A stretch of DNA of 64,000 nucleotides, taken from Crossaster papposus. Its lineage: Eukaryota > Echinodermata > Asteroidea > Velatida > Solasteridae. This document shows positions 34,301 through 47,665 of the stretch, piece by piece. The notes beneath the pieces were generated by a model. It made no database searches. It was not told the DNA's origin and saw only the letters and a list, made by a program, of their open reading frames with translations. The first letter of the stretch is position 1. Each line of letters opens with the position of its first letter. The DNA lies in contig JBAIAA010000413.1 of NCBI GenBank assembly GCA_037893245.1, forward strand, positions 1 through 64,000, read 5' to 3'. The position numbers were made by a program, and so were the translations under genes.

Positions 34301-36721
34301 ATTTTATTTTGATTTTCTGAAAATGTTAACGTTAACGCACGCGTTTCAAATTCGCCATAGGTTTGTGCACACAATCACCGCCCACAAATAAGGGCATGAA
34401 GGAAAGCATGCCCCGGGAAGGGGCTGGGTGTTAGGAGATAGAGGGGGGCCTCCAGGAATGGCAAAATTAGCAATTTGACCCGGGGCATGCTTTGTTAGTA
34501 TTTTATTTCGATTTTCTGAAAATGTTAACGTTAACACACGCGTTTCAAATTCGCCATAGGTTTGTGCACACAATCACCGCCCACAAATAAGGGCATGAAG
34601 GAAAGCATGCCCCGGGAAGGGGCTGGGTGTTAGGAGATAGAGGGGGGCCTCCAGGAATGGCAAAATTAGCAATTTGACCCGGGGCATGCTTTGTTAGTAT
34701 TTTATTTCGATTTTCTGACAATTTTAACGTTAACACACGCGTTTCAAATTCGCCATAGGTTTGTGCACACAATCCCCGCCCACAAATAAGGGCATGAAGG
34801 AAATCATGCCCCGGTAAGGGGCTGCGTGGTAGGAGATAGAGGGGGGCCTCCAGGAATGGCAAAATTAGCAATTTGACCCTGGGCATGCTTTGTTAGTATT
34901 TTATTTCGATTTTCTGAAAATTGTAACGTTAACACACGCGTTTCAAATTCGCCATAGGTTTGTGCACACAATCCCCGCCCACAAATAAGGGCATGAAGGA
35001 AAGCATGCCCCGGGAAGGGGCTGGGTGTTAGGAGATAGAGGGGGGCCTCTAGGAATGGCAAAATTAGCAATTTGACCCGGGGCATGCTTTGTTAGTATTT
35101 TATTTCGATTTTCTGAACATTTTAACGTTAACACACGCGTTTCAAATTCGCCATAGGTTTGTGCACACAATCCCCGCCCACAAATAAGGGCATGAAGGAA
35201 AGCATGCCCCGGGAAGGGGCTGGGTGTTAGGAGATAGAGGGGGGCCTCCAGGAATGGCAAAATTAGCAATTTGACCCGGGGCATGCTTTGTTAGTATTTT
35301 ATTTCGATTTTCTGAAAATATTAACGTTAAAACACGCGTTTCAAATTCGCCATAGGTTTGTGCACACAATCCCCGCCCACAAATAAGGGCATGAAGGAAA
35401 GCATGCCCCGGGAAGGGGCTGGGTGTTAGGAGATAGAGGGGGGCCTCCAGGAATGGCAAAATTAGCAATTTGACCCGGGGCATGCTTTGTTAGTATTTTA
35501 TTTCGATTTTCTGAAAATGTTAACGTTAACACACGCGTTTCAAATTCGCCATAGGTTTGTGCACACAATCACCGCCCACAAATAAGGGCATGAAGGAAAG
35601 CATGCCCCGGGAAGGGGCTGGGTGTTAGGAGATAGAGGGGGGCCTCCAGGAATGGCAAAATTAGCAATTTGACCCGGGGCATGCTTTGTTAGTATTTTAT
35701 TTCGATTTTCTGAAAATTGTAACGTTAACACACGCGTTTCAAATTCGCCATAGGTTTGTGCACACAATCACCGCCCACAAATAAGGGCATGAAGGAAATC
35801 ATGCCCCGGGAAGGGGCTGGGTGTTAGGAGATAGAGGGGGGCCTCCAGGAATGGCAACATTAGCAATTTGACCCGGGGCATGCTTTGTTAGTATTTTATT
35901 TCGATTTTCTGAAAATTGTAACGTTAACACACGCGTTTCAAATTCACCATAGGTTTGTGCACACAATCCCCTCCCACAAATAAGGGCATGAAGGAAATCA
36001 TGCCCCGGGAAGGGGCTGCGTGGTAGGAGATAGAGGGGGGCCTCCAGGAATGGCAACATTAGCAATTTGACCCTGGGCATGCTTTGTTAGTATTTTATTT
36101 CGATTTTCTGAAAATTGTAACGTTAACACACGCGTTTCAAATTCGCCATAGGTTTGTGCACACAATCCCCGCCCACAAATAAGGGCATGAAGGAAAGCAT
36201 GCCCCGGGAAGGGGCTGGGTGTTAGGAGATAGAGGGGGGCCTCCAGGAATGGCAAAATTAGCAATTTGACCCGGGGCATGCTTTGTTAGTATTTTATTTC
36301 GATTTTCTGAAAATGTTAACGTTAACACACGCGTTTCAAATTCGCCATAGGTTTGTGCACACAATCCCCGCCCACAAATAAGGGCATGAAGGAAAGCATA
36401 CCCCGGGAAGGGGCTGGGTGTTAGGAGATAGAGGGGGGCCTCCAGGAATGGCAAAATTAGCAATTTGACCCGGGGCATGCTTCGTTAGTATTTTATTTCG
36501 ATTTTCTGAAAATGTTAACGTTAACACACGCGTTTCAAATTCGCCATAGGTTTGTGCAAACAAGCCCCGCCCACAAATAAGGGCATGAAGGAAAGCATGC
36601 CCCGGGAAGAGGCTGGGTGTTAGGAGATAGAGGGGGGCCTCCAGGAATGGCAAAATTAGCAATTTGACCCGGGGCATGCTTTGTTAGTATTTTATTTCGA
36701 TTTTCTGAAAATGTTAACGTT
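30752..36721 (+). repeat. 18-monomer-offset HOR (3582 bp), 12 monomers shared
   Basis: The run 30752-33139 matches 34334-36721. Shared markers are CCTCTAGG (near 31467 and 35048), the AACATTTT tail (near 31533 and 35115), GTTAAAACACG (near 31745 and 35328), the AAATCATG pair, GCATACC and GCTTCGTTA. Differences are few: GTGTGAGG near 33037 and AATTCACCAT near 35945. The linking stretch 33140-34333 holds AAATCCTG and CCCCGAGAAGG monomers. Confidence 0.85.
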
Positions 36722-37716
36722 AACGCACGCGTTTCAAATTCGCCATAAGTTTGTGCACACAATCACCGCCCACAAATAAGGGCATGAAGGAAAGCATGCC
36801 CCGGGAAGGGGCTGGGTGTTAGGAGATAGAGGGGGGCCTCCAGGAATGGCAAAATTAGCAATTTGACCCGGGGCATGCTTTGTTAGTATTTTATTTCGAT
36901 TTTCTGAAAATATTAACGTTAACACACGCGTTTCAAATTCGCCATAGGTTTGTGCACTCAATCCCCGCCCACAAATAAGGGCATGAAGGAAAGCATGCCC
37001 CGAGAAGGGGCTGGGTGTTAGGAGATACAGGGGGGCCTCCAGGAATGGCAACATTAGCAATTTGACCCGGGGCATGCTTTGTTAGTATTTTATTTCGATT
37101 TTCTGAAAATGTTAACGTTAACACACGCGTTTCAAATTCGCCATAGGTTTGTGCACACAATCCCCGCCCACAAATAAGGGCATGAAGGAAAGCATACCCC
37201 GGGAAGGGGCTGGGTGTTAGGAGATAGAGGGGGGCCTCCAGGAATGGCAAAATTAGCAATTTGACCCGGGGCATGCTTTGTTAGTATTTTATTTTGATTT
37301 TCTGAAAATGTTAACGTTAACACACGCGTTTCAAATTCGCCATAGGTTTGTGCAAACAATCCCCGCCCACAAATAAGGGCATGAAGGAAAGCATGCCCCG
37401 GGAAGAGGCTGGGTGTTAGGAGATAGAGGGGGGCCTCCAGGAATGGCAAAATTAGCAATTTGACCCGGGGCATGCTTTGTTAGTATTTTATTTCGATTTT
37501 CTGAAAATGTTAACGTTAACGCACGCGTTTCAAATTCGCCATAGGTTTGTGCACACAATCACCGCCCACAAATAAGGGCATGAAGGAAAGCATGCCCCGG
37601 GAAGGGGCTGGGTGTTAGGAGATAGAGGGGGGCCTCCAGGAATGGCAAAATTAGCAATTTGACCCGGGGCATGCTTTGTTAGTATTTTATTTCGATTTTC
37701 TGAAAATTTTAACGTT
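33737..37716 (+). repeat. 16-monomer-offset block (3184 bp), four monomers shared
   Basis: Monomers 33737-34532 match 36921-37716 (CCCCGAGAAGG, GCATACC, GTGCAAACA and TAACGCACG in order). A TTTTGATTTT change at 34310 recurs at 37295, an offset of 2985 rather than 3184, so the region is a mosaic of more than one exchange. Confidence 0.75.
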
Positions 37717-39109
37717 AACACACGCGTTTCAAATTCGCCATAGGTTTGTGCACACAATCACCGCCCACAAATAAGGGCATGAAGGAAAGCATGCCCCGGG
37801 AAGGGGCTAGGTGTTAGGAGATAGAGGGGGGCCTCCAGGAATGGCAAAATTAGCAATTTGACCCGGGGCATGCTTTGTTAGTATTTTATTTCGATTTTCT
37901 GAAAATTTTAACGTTAACACACGCGTTTCAAATTCGCCATAAGTTTGTGCACACAATCACCGCCCACAAATAAGGGCATGAAGGAAAGCATGCCCCGGGA
38001 AGGGGCTGGGTGTTAGGAGATAGAGGGGGGCCTCCAGGAATGGCAAAATTAGCAATTTGACCCGGGGCATGCTTTGTTAGTATTTTATTTCGATTTTCTG
38101 AAAATTTTAACGTTAACACACGCGTTTCAAATTCGCCATAGGTTTGTGCACACAATCACCGCCCACAAATAAGGGCATGAAGGAAAGCATGCCCCGGGAA
38201 GGGGCTGGGTGTTAGGAGATAGAGGGGGGCCTCCAGGAATGGCAACATTAGCAATTTGACCCGGGGCATGCTTTGTTAGTATTTTATTTCGATTTTCTGA
38301 AAATTTTAACGTTAAAACACGCGTTTCAAATTCGCCATAGGTTTGTGCACACAATCCCCGCCCACAAATAAGGGCATGAAGGAAAGCATGCCCCGGGAAG
38401 GGGCTGGGTGTTAGGAGATAGAGGGGGGCCTCCAGGAATGGCAAAATTAGCAATTTGACCCGGGGCATGCTTTGTTAGTATTTTATTTCGATTTTCTGAA
38501 AATGTTAACGTTAACACACGCGTTTCAAATTCGCCATAGGTTTGTGCACACAATCACCGCCCACAAATAAGGGCATGAAGGAAAGCATGCCCCGGGAAGG
38601 GGCTGGGTGTTAGGAGATAGAGGGGGGCCTCCAGGAATGGCAAAATTAGCAATTTGACCCGGGGCATGCTTTGTTAGTATTTTATTTCGATTTTCTGAAA
38701 ATGTTAACGTTAACACACGCGTTTCAAATTCGCCATAGGTTTGTGCAAACAATCCCCGCCCACAAATAAGGGCATGAAGGAAAGCATGCCCCGGGAAGAG
38801 GCTGGGTGTTAGGAGATAGAGGGGGGCCTCCAGGAATGGCAAAATTAGCAATTTGACCCGGGGCATGCTTTGTTAGTATTTTATTTCGATTTTCTGAAAA
38901 TTTTAACGTTAACACACGCGTTTCAAATTCGCCATAGGTTTGTGCACACAATCCCCGCCCACAAATAAGGGCATGAAGGAAATCATGCCCCGGGAAGGGG
39001 CTGCGTGGTAGGAGATAGAGGGGGGCCACCAGGAATGGCAACATTAGCAATTTGACCCTGGGCATGCTTTGTTAGTATTTTATTTCGATTTTGTGAAAAT
39101 TGTAACGTT
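37717..39109 (+). repeat. Seven monomers, run of CACCGCC subtypes
   Basis: Several successive monomers carry AATCACCGCC with a TTT tail, followed by a GTGCAAACA monomer (38743) and an AAATCATG / CTGCGTGG monomer. The rare CATAAGTTTG variant occurs near 36747 and 37941, 1194 bp apart. No gene or foreign sequence. Confidence 0.75.
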
Positions 39110-41100
39110 AACACACGCGTTTCAAATTCGCCATAGGTTTGTGCACACAATCCCCGCCCACAAATAAGGGCATGAAGGAAAGCATGCCCCGGGAAGGGGC
39201 TGGGTGTTAGGAGATAGAGGGGGGCCTCCAGGAATGGCAAAATTAGCAATTTGACCCGGGGCATGCTTTGTTAGTATTTTATTTCGATTTTCTGAAAATT
39301 GTAACGTTAACACACGCGTTTCAAATTCGCCATAGGTTTGTGCACACAATCCCCGCCCACAAATAAGGGCATGAAGGAAATCCTGCCCCGGGAAGGGGCT
39401 GCGTGGTAGGAGATAGAGGGGGGCCTCCAGGAATGGCAACATTAGCAATTTGACCCTGGGCATGCTTTGTTAGTATTTTATTTCGATTTTCTGAAAATTG
39501 TAACGTTAACACACGCGTTTCAAATTCGCCATAGGTTTGTGCACACAATCCCCGCCCACAAATAAGGGCATGAAGGAAAGCATACCCCGGGAAGGGGCTG
39601 GGTGTTAGGAGATAGAGGGGGGCCTCCAGGAATGGCAAAATTAGCAATTTGACCCGGGGCATGCTTCGTTAGTATTTTATTTCGATTTTCTGAAAATGTT
39701 AACGTTAACACACGCGTTTCAAATTCGCCATAGGTTTGTGCAAACAATCCCCTCCCACAAATAAGGGCATGAAGGAAAGCATGCCCCGGGAAGAGGCTGG
39801 GTGTTAGGAGATAGAGGGGGGCCTCCAGGAATGGCAAAATTAGCAATTTGACCCGGGGCATGCTTTGTTAGTATTTTATTTCGATTTTCTGAAAATGTTA
39901 ACGTTAACACACGCGTTTAAAATTCGCCATAGGTTTGTGCACACAATCACCGCCCACAAATAAGGGCATGAAGGAAAGCATGCCCCGGGAAGGGGCTGGG
40001 TGTTAGGAGATAGAGGGGGGCCTCCAGGAATGGCAACATTAGCAATTTGACCCGGGGCATGCTTTGTTAGTATTTTATTTCGATTTTCTGAAAATTTTAA
40101 CGTTAACACACGCGTTTCAAATTCGCCATAGGTTTGTGCACACAATCCCCGCCCACAAATAAGGGCATGAAGGAAAGCATGCCCCGGGAAGGGGCTGGGT
40201 GTTAGGAGATAGAGGGGGGCCTCCAGGAATGGCAAAATTAGCAATTTGACCCGGGGCATGCTTTGTTAGTATTTTATTTCGATTTTCTGAAAATTGTAAC
40301 GTTAACACACGCGTTTCAAATTCGCCATAGGTTTGGGCACACAATCCCCGCCCACAAATAAGGGCATGAAGGAAATCCTGCCCCGGGAAGGGGCTGCGTG
40401 GTAGGAGATAGAGGGGGGCCTCCAGGAATGGCAACATTAGCAATTTGACCCTGGGCATGCTTTGTTAGTATTTTATTTCGATTTTCTGAAAATTGTAACG
40501 TTAACACACGCGTTTCAAATTCGCCATAGGTTTGTGCACACAATCCCCGCCCACAAATAAGGGCATGAAGGAAAGCATGCCCCGGGAAGGGGCTGGGTGT
40601 TAGGAGATAGAGGGGGGCCTCCAGGAATGGCAAAATTAGCAATTTGACCCGGGGCATGCTTTGTTAGTATTTTATTTCGATTTTCTGAAAATGTTAACGT
40701 TAACACACGCGTTTCAAATTCGCCATAGGTTTGTGCACACAATCCCCGCCCACAAATAAGGGCATGAAGGAAAGCATACCCCGGGAAGGGGCTGGGTGTT
40801 AGGAGATAGAGGGGGGCCTCCAGGAATGGCAAAATTAGCAATTTGACCCGGGGCATGCTTCGTTAGTATTTTATTTCGATTTTCTGAAAATGTTAACGTT
40901 AACACACGCGTTTCAAATTCGCCATAGGTTTGTGCAAACAATCCCCGCCCACAAATAAGGGCATGAAGGAAAGCATGCCCCGGGAAGAGGCTGGGTGTTA
41001 GGAGATAGAGGGGGGCCTCCAGGAATGGCAAAATTAGCAATTTGACCCGGGGCATGCTTTGTTAGTATTTTATTTCGATTTTCTGAAAATGTTAACGTTA
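39110..41100 (+). repeat. 5/6-mer repeat with one-monomer insertion
   Basis: Monomers 39110-39507 match 40105-40502 at offset 995 (5 x 199), but 39508-39906 match 40702-41100 at offset 1194 (6 x 199). The second copy therefore holds one additional monomer (about 40503-40701). It shows directly how a 5-mer becomes a 6-mer. Confidence 0.8.
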
Positions 41101-41894
41101 ACGCACGCGTTTCAAATTCGCCATAGGTTTGTGCACACAATCACCGCCCACAAATAAGGGCATGAAGGAAAGCATGCCCCGGGAAGGGGCTGGGTGTTAG
41201 GAGATAGAGGGGGGCCTTCAGGAATGGCAAAATTAGCAATTTGACCTGGGGCATGCTTTGTTAGTATTTTATTTCGATTTTCTGAAAATTGTAACGTTAA
41301 CACACGCGTTTCAAATTCGCCATAGGTTTGTGCACACAATCCCCGCCCACAAATAAGGGCATGAAGGAAATCCTGCCCCGGGAAGGGGCTGCGTGGTAGG
41401 AGATAGAGGGGGGCCTTTAGGAATGGCAACATTAGCAATTTGACCCTGGGCATGCTTTGTTAGTATTTTATTTCGATTTTCTGAAAATTGTAACGTTAAC
41501 ACACGCGTTTCAAATTCGCCATAGGTTTGTGCACACAATCCCCGCCCACAAATAAGGGCATGAAGGAAAGCATGCCCCGGGAAGGGGCTGGGTGTTAGGA
41601 GATAGAGGGGGGCCTCCAGGAATGGCAAAATTAGCAATTTGACCCGGGGCATGCTTTGTTAGTATTTTATTTCGATTTTCTGAAAATATTAACGTTAACA
41701 CACGCGTTTCAAATTCGCCATAGGTTTGTGCACACAATCCCCGCCCACAAATAAGGGCATGAAGGAAAGCATGCCCCGAGAAGGGGCTGGGTGTTAGGAG
41801 ATAGAGGGGGGCCTCCAGGAATGGCAAAATTAGCAATTTGACCCGGGGCATGTTTGTTAGTATTTTATTTCGATTTTCTGAAAATGTTAACGTT
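41101..41894 (+). repeat. Four monomers including a 198-bp unit
   Basis: Contains the only length change between about 19.5 and 56.3 kb: GCATGTTTG near 41852, a one-base loss in the right arm of the inverted repeat. GGCCTTTAGG near 41415 and GGCCTTCAGG near 41217 are private variants. Confidence 0.8.
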
Positions 41895-44282
41895 AACACA
41901 CGCGTTTCAAATTCGCCATAGGTTTGTGCACACAATCCCCGCCCACAAATAAGGGCATGAAGGAAATCCTGCCCCGGGAAGGGGCTGCGTGGTAGGAGAT
42001 AGAGGGGGGCCTCCAGGAATGGCAACATTAGCAATTTGACCCTGGGCATGCTTTGTTAGTATTTTATTTCGATTTTCTGAAAATTGTAACGTTAACACAC
42101 GCGTTTCAAATTCGCCATAGGTTTGTGCACACAATCCCCGCCCACAAATAAGGGCATGAAGGAAAGCATGCCCCAGGAAGGGGCTGGGTGTTAGGAGATA
42201 GAGGGGGGCCTCCAGGAATGGCAAAATTAGCAATTTGACCCGGGGCATGCTTTGTTAGTATTTTATTTCGATTTTCTGAAAATATTAACGTTAACACACG
42301 CGTTTCAAATTCGCCATAGGTTTGTGCACACAATCCCCGCCCACAAATAAGGGCATGAAGGAAAGCATGCCCCGAGAAGGGGCTGGGTGTTAGGAGATAG
42401 AGGGGGGCCTCCAGGAATGGCAAAATTAGCAATTTGACCCGGGGCATGCTTTGTTAGTATTTTATTTCGATTTTCCGAAAATGTTAACGTTAACACACGC
42501 GTTTCAAATTCGCCATAGGTTTGTGCACACAATCCCCGCCCACAAATAAGGGCATGAAGGAAAGCATACCCCGGGAAGGAGCTTGGTGTTAGGAGATAGA
42601 GGGGGGCCTCCAGGAATGGCAAAATTAGCAATTTGACCCGGGGCATGCTTTGTTAGTATTTTATTTCGATTTTCTGAAAATGTTAACGTTAACACACGCG
42701 TTTCAAATTCGCCATAGGTTTGTGCAAAAAATCCCCGCCCACAAATAAGGGCATGAAGGAAAGCATGCCCCGGGAAGAGGCTGCGTGGTAGGAGATAGAG
42801 GGGGGCCTCCAGGAATGGCAACATTAGCAATTTGACCCTGGGCATGCTTTGTTAGTATTTTATTTCGATTTTCTGAAAATTGTAACGTTAACACACGCGT
42901 TTCAAATTCGCCATAGGTTTGTGCACACAATCCCCGCCCACAAATAAGGGCATGAAGGAAAGCATGCCCCGGGAAGGGGCTGGGTGTTAGGAGATAGAGG
43001 GGGGCCTCCAGGAATGGCAAAATTAGCAATTTGACCCGGGGCATGCTTTGTTAGTATTTTATTTCGATTTTCTGAAAATTGTAACGTTAACACACGCGTT
43101 TCAAATTCGCCATAGGTTTGTGCACACAATCCCCGCCCACAAATAAGGGCATGAAGGAAATCCTGCCCCGGGAAGGGGCTGCGTGGTAGGAGATAGAGGG
43201 GGGCCTCCAGGAATGGCAACATTAGCAATTTGACCCTGGGCATGCTTTGTTAGTATTTTATGTCGATTTTCTGAAAATTGTAACGTTAACACACGCGTTT
43301 CAAATTCGCCATAGGTTTGTGCACACAATCCCCGCCCACAAATAAGGGCATGAAGGAAAGCATGCCCCGGGAAGGGGCTGGGTGTTAGGAGATAGAGGGG
43401 GGCCTCCAGGAATGGCAAAATTAGCAATTTGACCCGGGGCATGCTTTGTTAGTATTTTATTTCGATTTTCTGAAAATATTAACGTTAACACACGCGTTTC
43501 AAATTCGCCATAGGTTTGTGCACACAATCCCCGCCCACAAATAAGGGCATGAAGGAAAGCATGCCCCGAGAAGGGGCTGGGTGTTAGGAGATAGAGGGGG
43601 GCCTCCAGGAATGGCAAAATTAGCAATTTGACCCGGGGCATGCTTTGTTAGTATTTTATTTCGATTTTCTGAAAATGTTAACGTTAACACACGCGTTTCA
43701 AATTCGCCATAGGTTTGTGCACACAATCCCCGCCCACAAATAAGGGCATGAAGGAAAGCATACCCCGGGAAGGGGCTGGGTGTTAGGAGATAGAGGGGGG
43801 CCTCCAGGAATGGCAAAATTAGCAATTTGACCCGGGGCATGCTTTGTTAGTATTTTATTTCGATTTTCTGAAAATGTTAACGTTAACACACGCGTTTCAA
43901 ATTCGCCATAGGTTTGTGCAAACAATCCCCGCCCACAAATAAGGGCATGAAGGAAAGCATGCCCCGGGAAGAGACTGGGTGTTAGGAGATAGAGGGGGGC
44001 CTCCAGGAATGGCAAAATTAGCAATTTGACCCGGGGCATGCTTTGTTAGTATTTTATTTCGATTTTCTGAAAATGTTAACGTTAACGCACGCGTTTCAAA
44101 TTCGCCATAGGTTTGTGCACACAATCACCGCCCACAAATAAGGGCATGAAGGAAAGCATGCCCCGGGAAGGGGCTGGGTGTTAGGAGATAGAGCGGGGCC
44201 TCCAGGAATGGCAAAATTAGCAATTTGACCCGGGGCATGCTTTGTTAGTATTTTATTTCGATTTTCTGAAAATTTTAACGTT
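41895..44282 (+). repeat. 6-mer HOR, 1194-bp unit, two copies
   Basis: Monomers 41895-42690 match 43089-43884 (AAATCCTG / CTGCGTGG, ATT tail, CCCCGAGAAGG, GCATACC in order). The fifth monomer differs: at 42691 it is a chimera, whereas at 43885 it is an ordinary GTGCAAACA monomer. Confidence 0.82.
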
Positions 44283-44680
44283 AACACACGCGTTTCAAAT
44301 TCGCCATAGGTTTGTGCACACAATCACCGCCCACAAATAAGGGCATAAAGGAAAGCATGCCCCGGGAAGGGGCTGGGTGTTAGGAGATAGAGGGGGGCCT
44401 CCAGGAATGGCAAAATTAGCAATTTGACCCGGGGCATGCTTTGTTAGTATTTTATTTCGATTTTCTGACAATTTTAACGTTAACACACGCGTTTCAAATT
44501 CGCCATAGGTTTGTGCACACAATCCCCGCCCACAAATAAGGGCATGAAGGAAATCATGCCCCGGTAAGGGGCTGCGTGGTAGGAGATAGAGGGGGGCCTC
44601 CAGGAATGGCAACATTAGCAATTTGACCCTGGGCATGCTTTGTTAGTATTTTATTTCGATTTTCTGAAAATTGTAACGTT
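44283..44680 (+). repeat. Cassette GACAATTTT / CCGGTAAGG, last copy
   Basis: The same two-monomer cassette as at 24782, here after the last GTGCAAACA monomer (43916). It has GCATAAAGG near 44346 as a private change. Right-domain part 1 ends about here. Confidence 0.75.
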
Positions 44681-47665
44681 AACACACGCGTTTCAAATTC
44701 GCCATAGGTTTGTGCACACAATCCCCGCCCACAAATAAGGGCATGAAGGAAAGCATGCCCCGGGAAGGGGCTGGGTGTTAGGAGATAGAGGGGGGCCTCC
44801 AGGAATGGCAAAATTAGCAATTTGACCCGGGGCATGCTTTGTTAGTATTTTATTTCGATTTTCTGAAAATATTAACGTTAAAACACGCGTTTCAAATTCG
44901 CCATAGGTTTGTGCACACAATCCCCGCCCACAAATAAGGGCATGAAGGAAAGCATGCCCCGGGAAGGGGCTGGGTGTTAGGAGATAGAGGGGGGCCTCCA
45001 GGAATGGCAACATTAGCAATTTGAACCGGGGCATGCTTTGTTAGTATTTTATTTCGATTTTCTGAAAATGTTAACGTTAACACACGCGTTTCAAATTCGC
45101 CATAGGTTTGTGCACACAATCACCGCCCACAAATAAGGGCATGAAGGAAAGCATGCCCTGGGAAGGGGCTGGGTGTTAGGAGATAGAGGGGGGCCTCCAG
45201 GAATGGCAAAATTAGCAATTTGACCCGGGGCATGCTTTGTTAGTATTTTATTTCGATTTTCTGAAAATTTTAACGTTAACACACGCGTTTCAAATTCGCC
45301 ATAGGTTTGTGCACACAATCACCGCCCACAAATAAGGGCATGAAGGAAAGCATGCCCCGGGAAGGGGCTGGGTGTTAGGAGATAGAGGGGGGCCTCCAGG
45401 AATGGCAACATTAGCAATTTGACCCGGGGCATGCTTTGTTAGTGTTTTATTTCGATTTTCTAAAAATTTTAACGTTAACACACGCGTTTCAAATTCGCCA
45501 TAGGTTTGTGCACACAATCCCCGCCCACAAATAAGGGCATGAAGGAAATCATGCCCCGGGAAGGGGCTGCGTGGTAGGAGACAGAGGGGGGCCTCCAGGA
45601 ATGGCAACATTAGCAATTTGACACTGGGCATGGTTTGTTAGTATTTTATTTCGATTTTCTGAAAATTGTAACGTTAACACACGCGTTTCAAATTCGCCAT
45701 AGGTTTGTGCACACAATCCCCGCCCACAAATAAGGGCATGAAGGAAAGCATGCCCCGGGAAGGGGCTGGGTGTTAGGAGATAGAGGGGGGCCTCCAGGAA
45801 TGGCAAAATTAGCAATTTGACCCGGGGCATGCTTTGTTAGTATTTTATTTCGATTTTCTGAACATTTTAACGTTAACACACGCGTTTCAAATTCGCCATA
45901 GGTTTGTGCACACAATCCCCGCCCACAAATAAGGGCATGAAGGAAAGCATGCCCCGGGAAGGGGCTGGGTGTTAGGAGATAGAGGGGGGCCTCCAGGAAT
46001 GGCAAAATTAGCAATTTGCCCCGGGGCATGCTTTGTTAGTATTTTATTTCGATTTTCTGAAAATGTTAACGTTAACACACGCGTTTCAAATTCGCCATAG
46101 GTTTGTGCACACAATCCCCGCCCACAAATAAGGGCATGAAGGAAAGCATGCCCCGGGAAGGGGCTGGGTGTTAGGAGATAGAGGGGGGCCTCCAGGAATG
46201 GCAACATTAGCAATTTGACCCTGGGCATGCTTTGTTAGTATTTTATTTCGATTTTCTGAAAATTGTAACGTTAACACACGCGTTTCAAATTCGCCATAGG
46301 TTTGTGCACACAATCCCCGCCCACAAATAAGGGCATGAAGGAAAGCATGCCCCGGGAAGGGGCTGGGTGTTAGGAGATAGAGGGGGGCCTCCAGGAATGG
46401 CAAAATTAGCAATTTGACCCGGGGCATGCTTTGTTAGTATTTTATTTCGATTTTCTGAAAATATTAACGTTAAAACACGCGTTTCAAATTCGCCATAGGT
46501 TTGTGCACACAATCCCCGCCCACAAATAAGGGCATGAAGGAAAGCATGCCCCGGGAAGGGGCTGGGTGTTAGGAGATAGAGGGGGGCCTCCAGGAATGGC
46601 AACATTAGCAATTTGACCCGGGGCATGCTTTGTTAGTATTTTATTTCGATTTTCTGAAAATGTTAACGTTAACACACGCGTTTCAAATTCGCCATAGGTT
46701 TGTGCACACAATCACCGCCCACAAATAAGGGCATGAAGGAAAGCATGCCCTGGGAAGGGGCTGGGTGTTAGGAGATAGAGGGGGGCCTCCAGGAATGGCA
46801 AAATTAGCAATTTGACCCGGGGCATGCTTTGTTAGTATTTTATTTCGATTTTCTGAAAATTTTAACGTTAACACACGCGTTTCAAATTCGCCATAGGTTT
46901 GTGCACACAATCACCGCCCACAAATAAGGGCATGAAGGAAAGCATGCCCCGGGAAGGGGCTGGGTGTTAGGAGATAGAGGGGGGCCTCCAGGAATGGCAA
47001 CATTAGCAATTTGACCCGGGGCATGCTTTGTTAGTGTTTTATTTCGATTTTCTGAAAATTTTAACGTTAACACACGCGTTTCAAATTCGCCATAGGTTTG
47101 TGCACACAATCCCCGCCCACAAATAAGGGCATGAAGGAAATCATGCCCCGGGAAGGGGCTGCGTGGTAGGAGATAGAGGGGGGCCTCCAGGAATGGCAAC
47201 ATTAGCAATTTGACACTGGGCATGGTTTGTTAGTATTTTATTTCGATTTTCTGAAAATTGTAACGTTAACACACGCGTTTCAAATTCGCCATAGGTTTGT
47301 GCACACAATCCCCGCCCACAAATAAGGGCATGAAGGAAAGCATGCCCCGGGAAGGGGCTGGGTGTTAGGAGATAGAGGGGGGCCTCCAGGAATGGCAAAA
47401 TTAGCAATTTGACCCGGGGCATGCTTTGTTAGTATTTTATTTCGATTTTCTGAACATTTTAACGTTAACACACGCGTTTCAAATTCGCCATAGGTTTGTG
47501 CACACAATCCCCGCCCACAAATAAGGGCATGAAGGAAAGCATGCCCCGGGAAGGGGCTGGGTGTTAGGAGATAGAGGGGGGCCTCCAGGAATGGCAAAAT
47601 TAGCAATTTGCCCCGGGGCATGCTTTGTTAGTATTTTATTTCGATTTTCTGAAAATGTTAACGTT
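44681..47665 (+). repeat. 8-mer HOR, 1592-bp unit
   Basis: Seven monomers (44681-46073) recur at 46273-47665. Shared private variants are TTAGTGTTTT (near 45443 and 47035), ACACTGGGCATGG (near 45621 and 47213), CCCTGGGAAGG (near 45157 and 46749) and TTTGCCCCGG (near 46018 and 47610). The eighth monomer (46074-46272) has CAACATT with CCCTGGG. Differences such as GAACCGG near 45025 and GAGACAGAGG near 45581 are single-copy. Confidence 0.9.
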
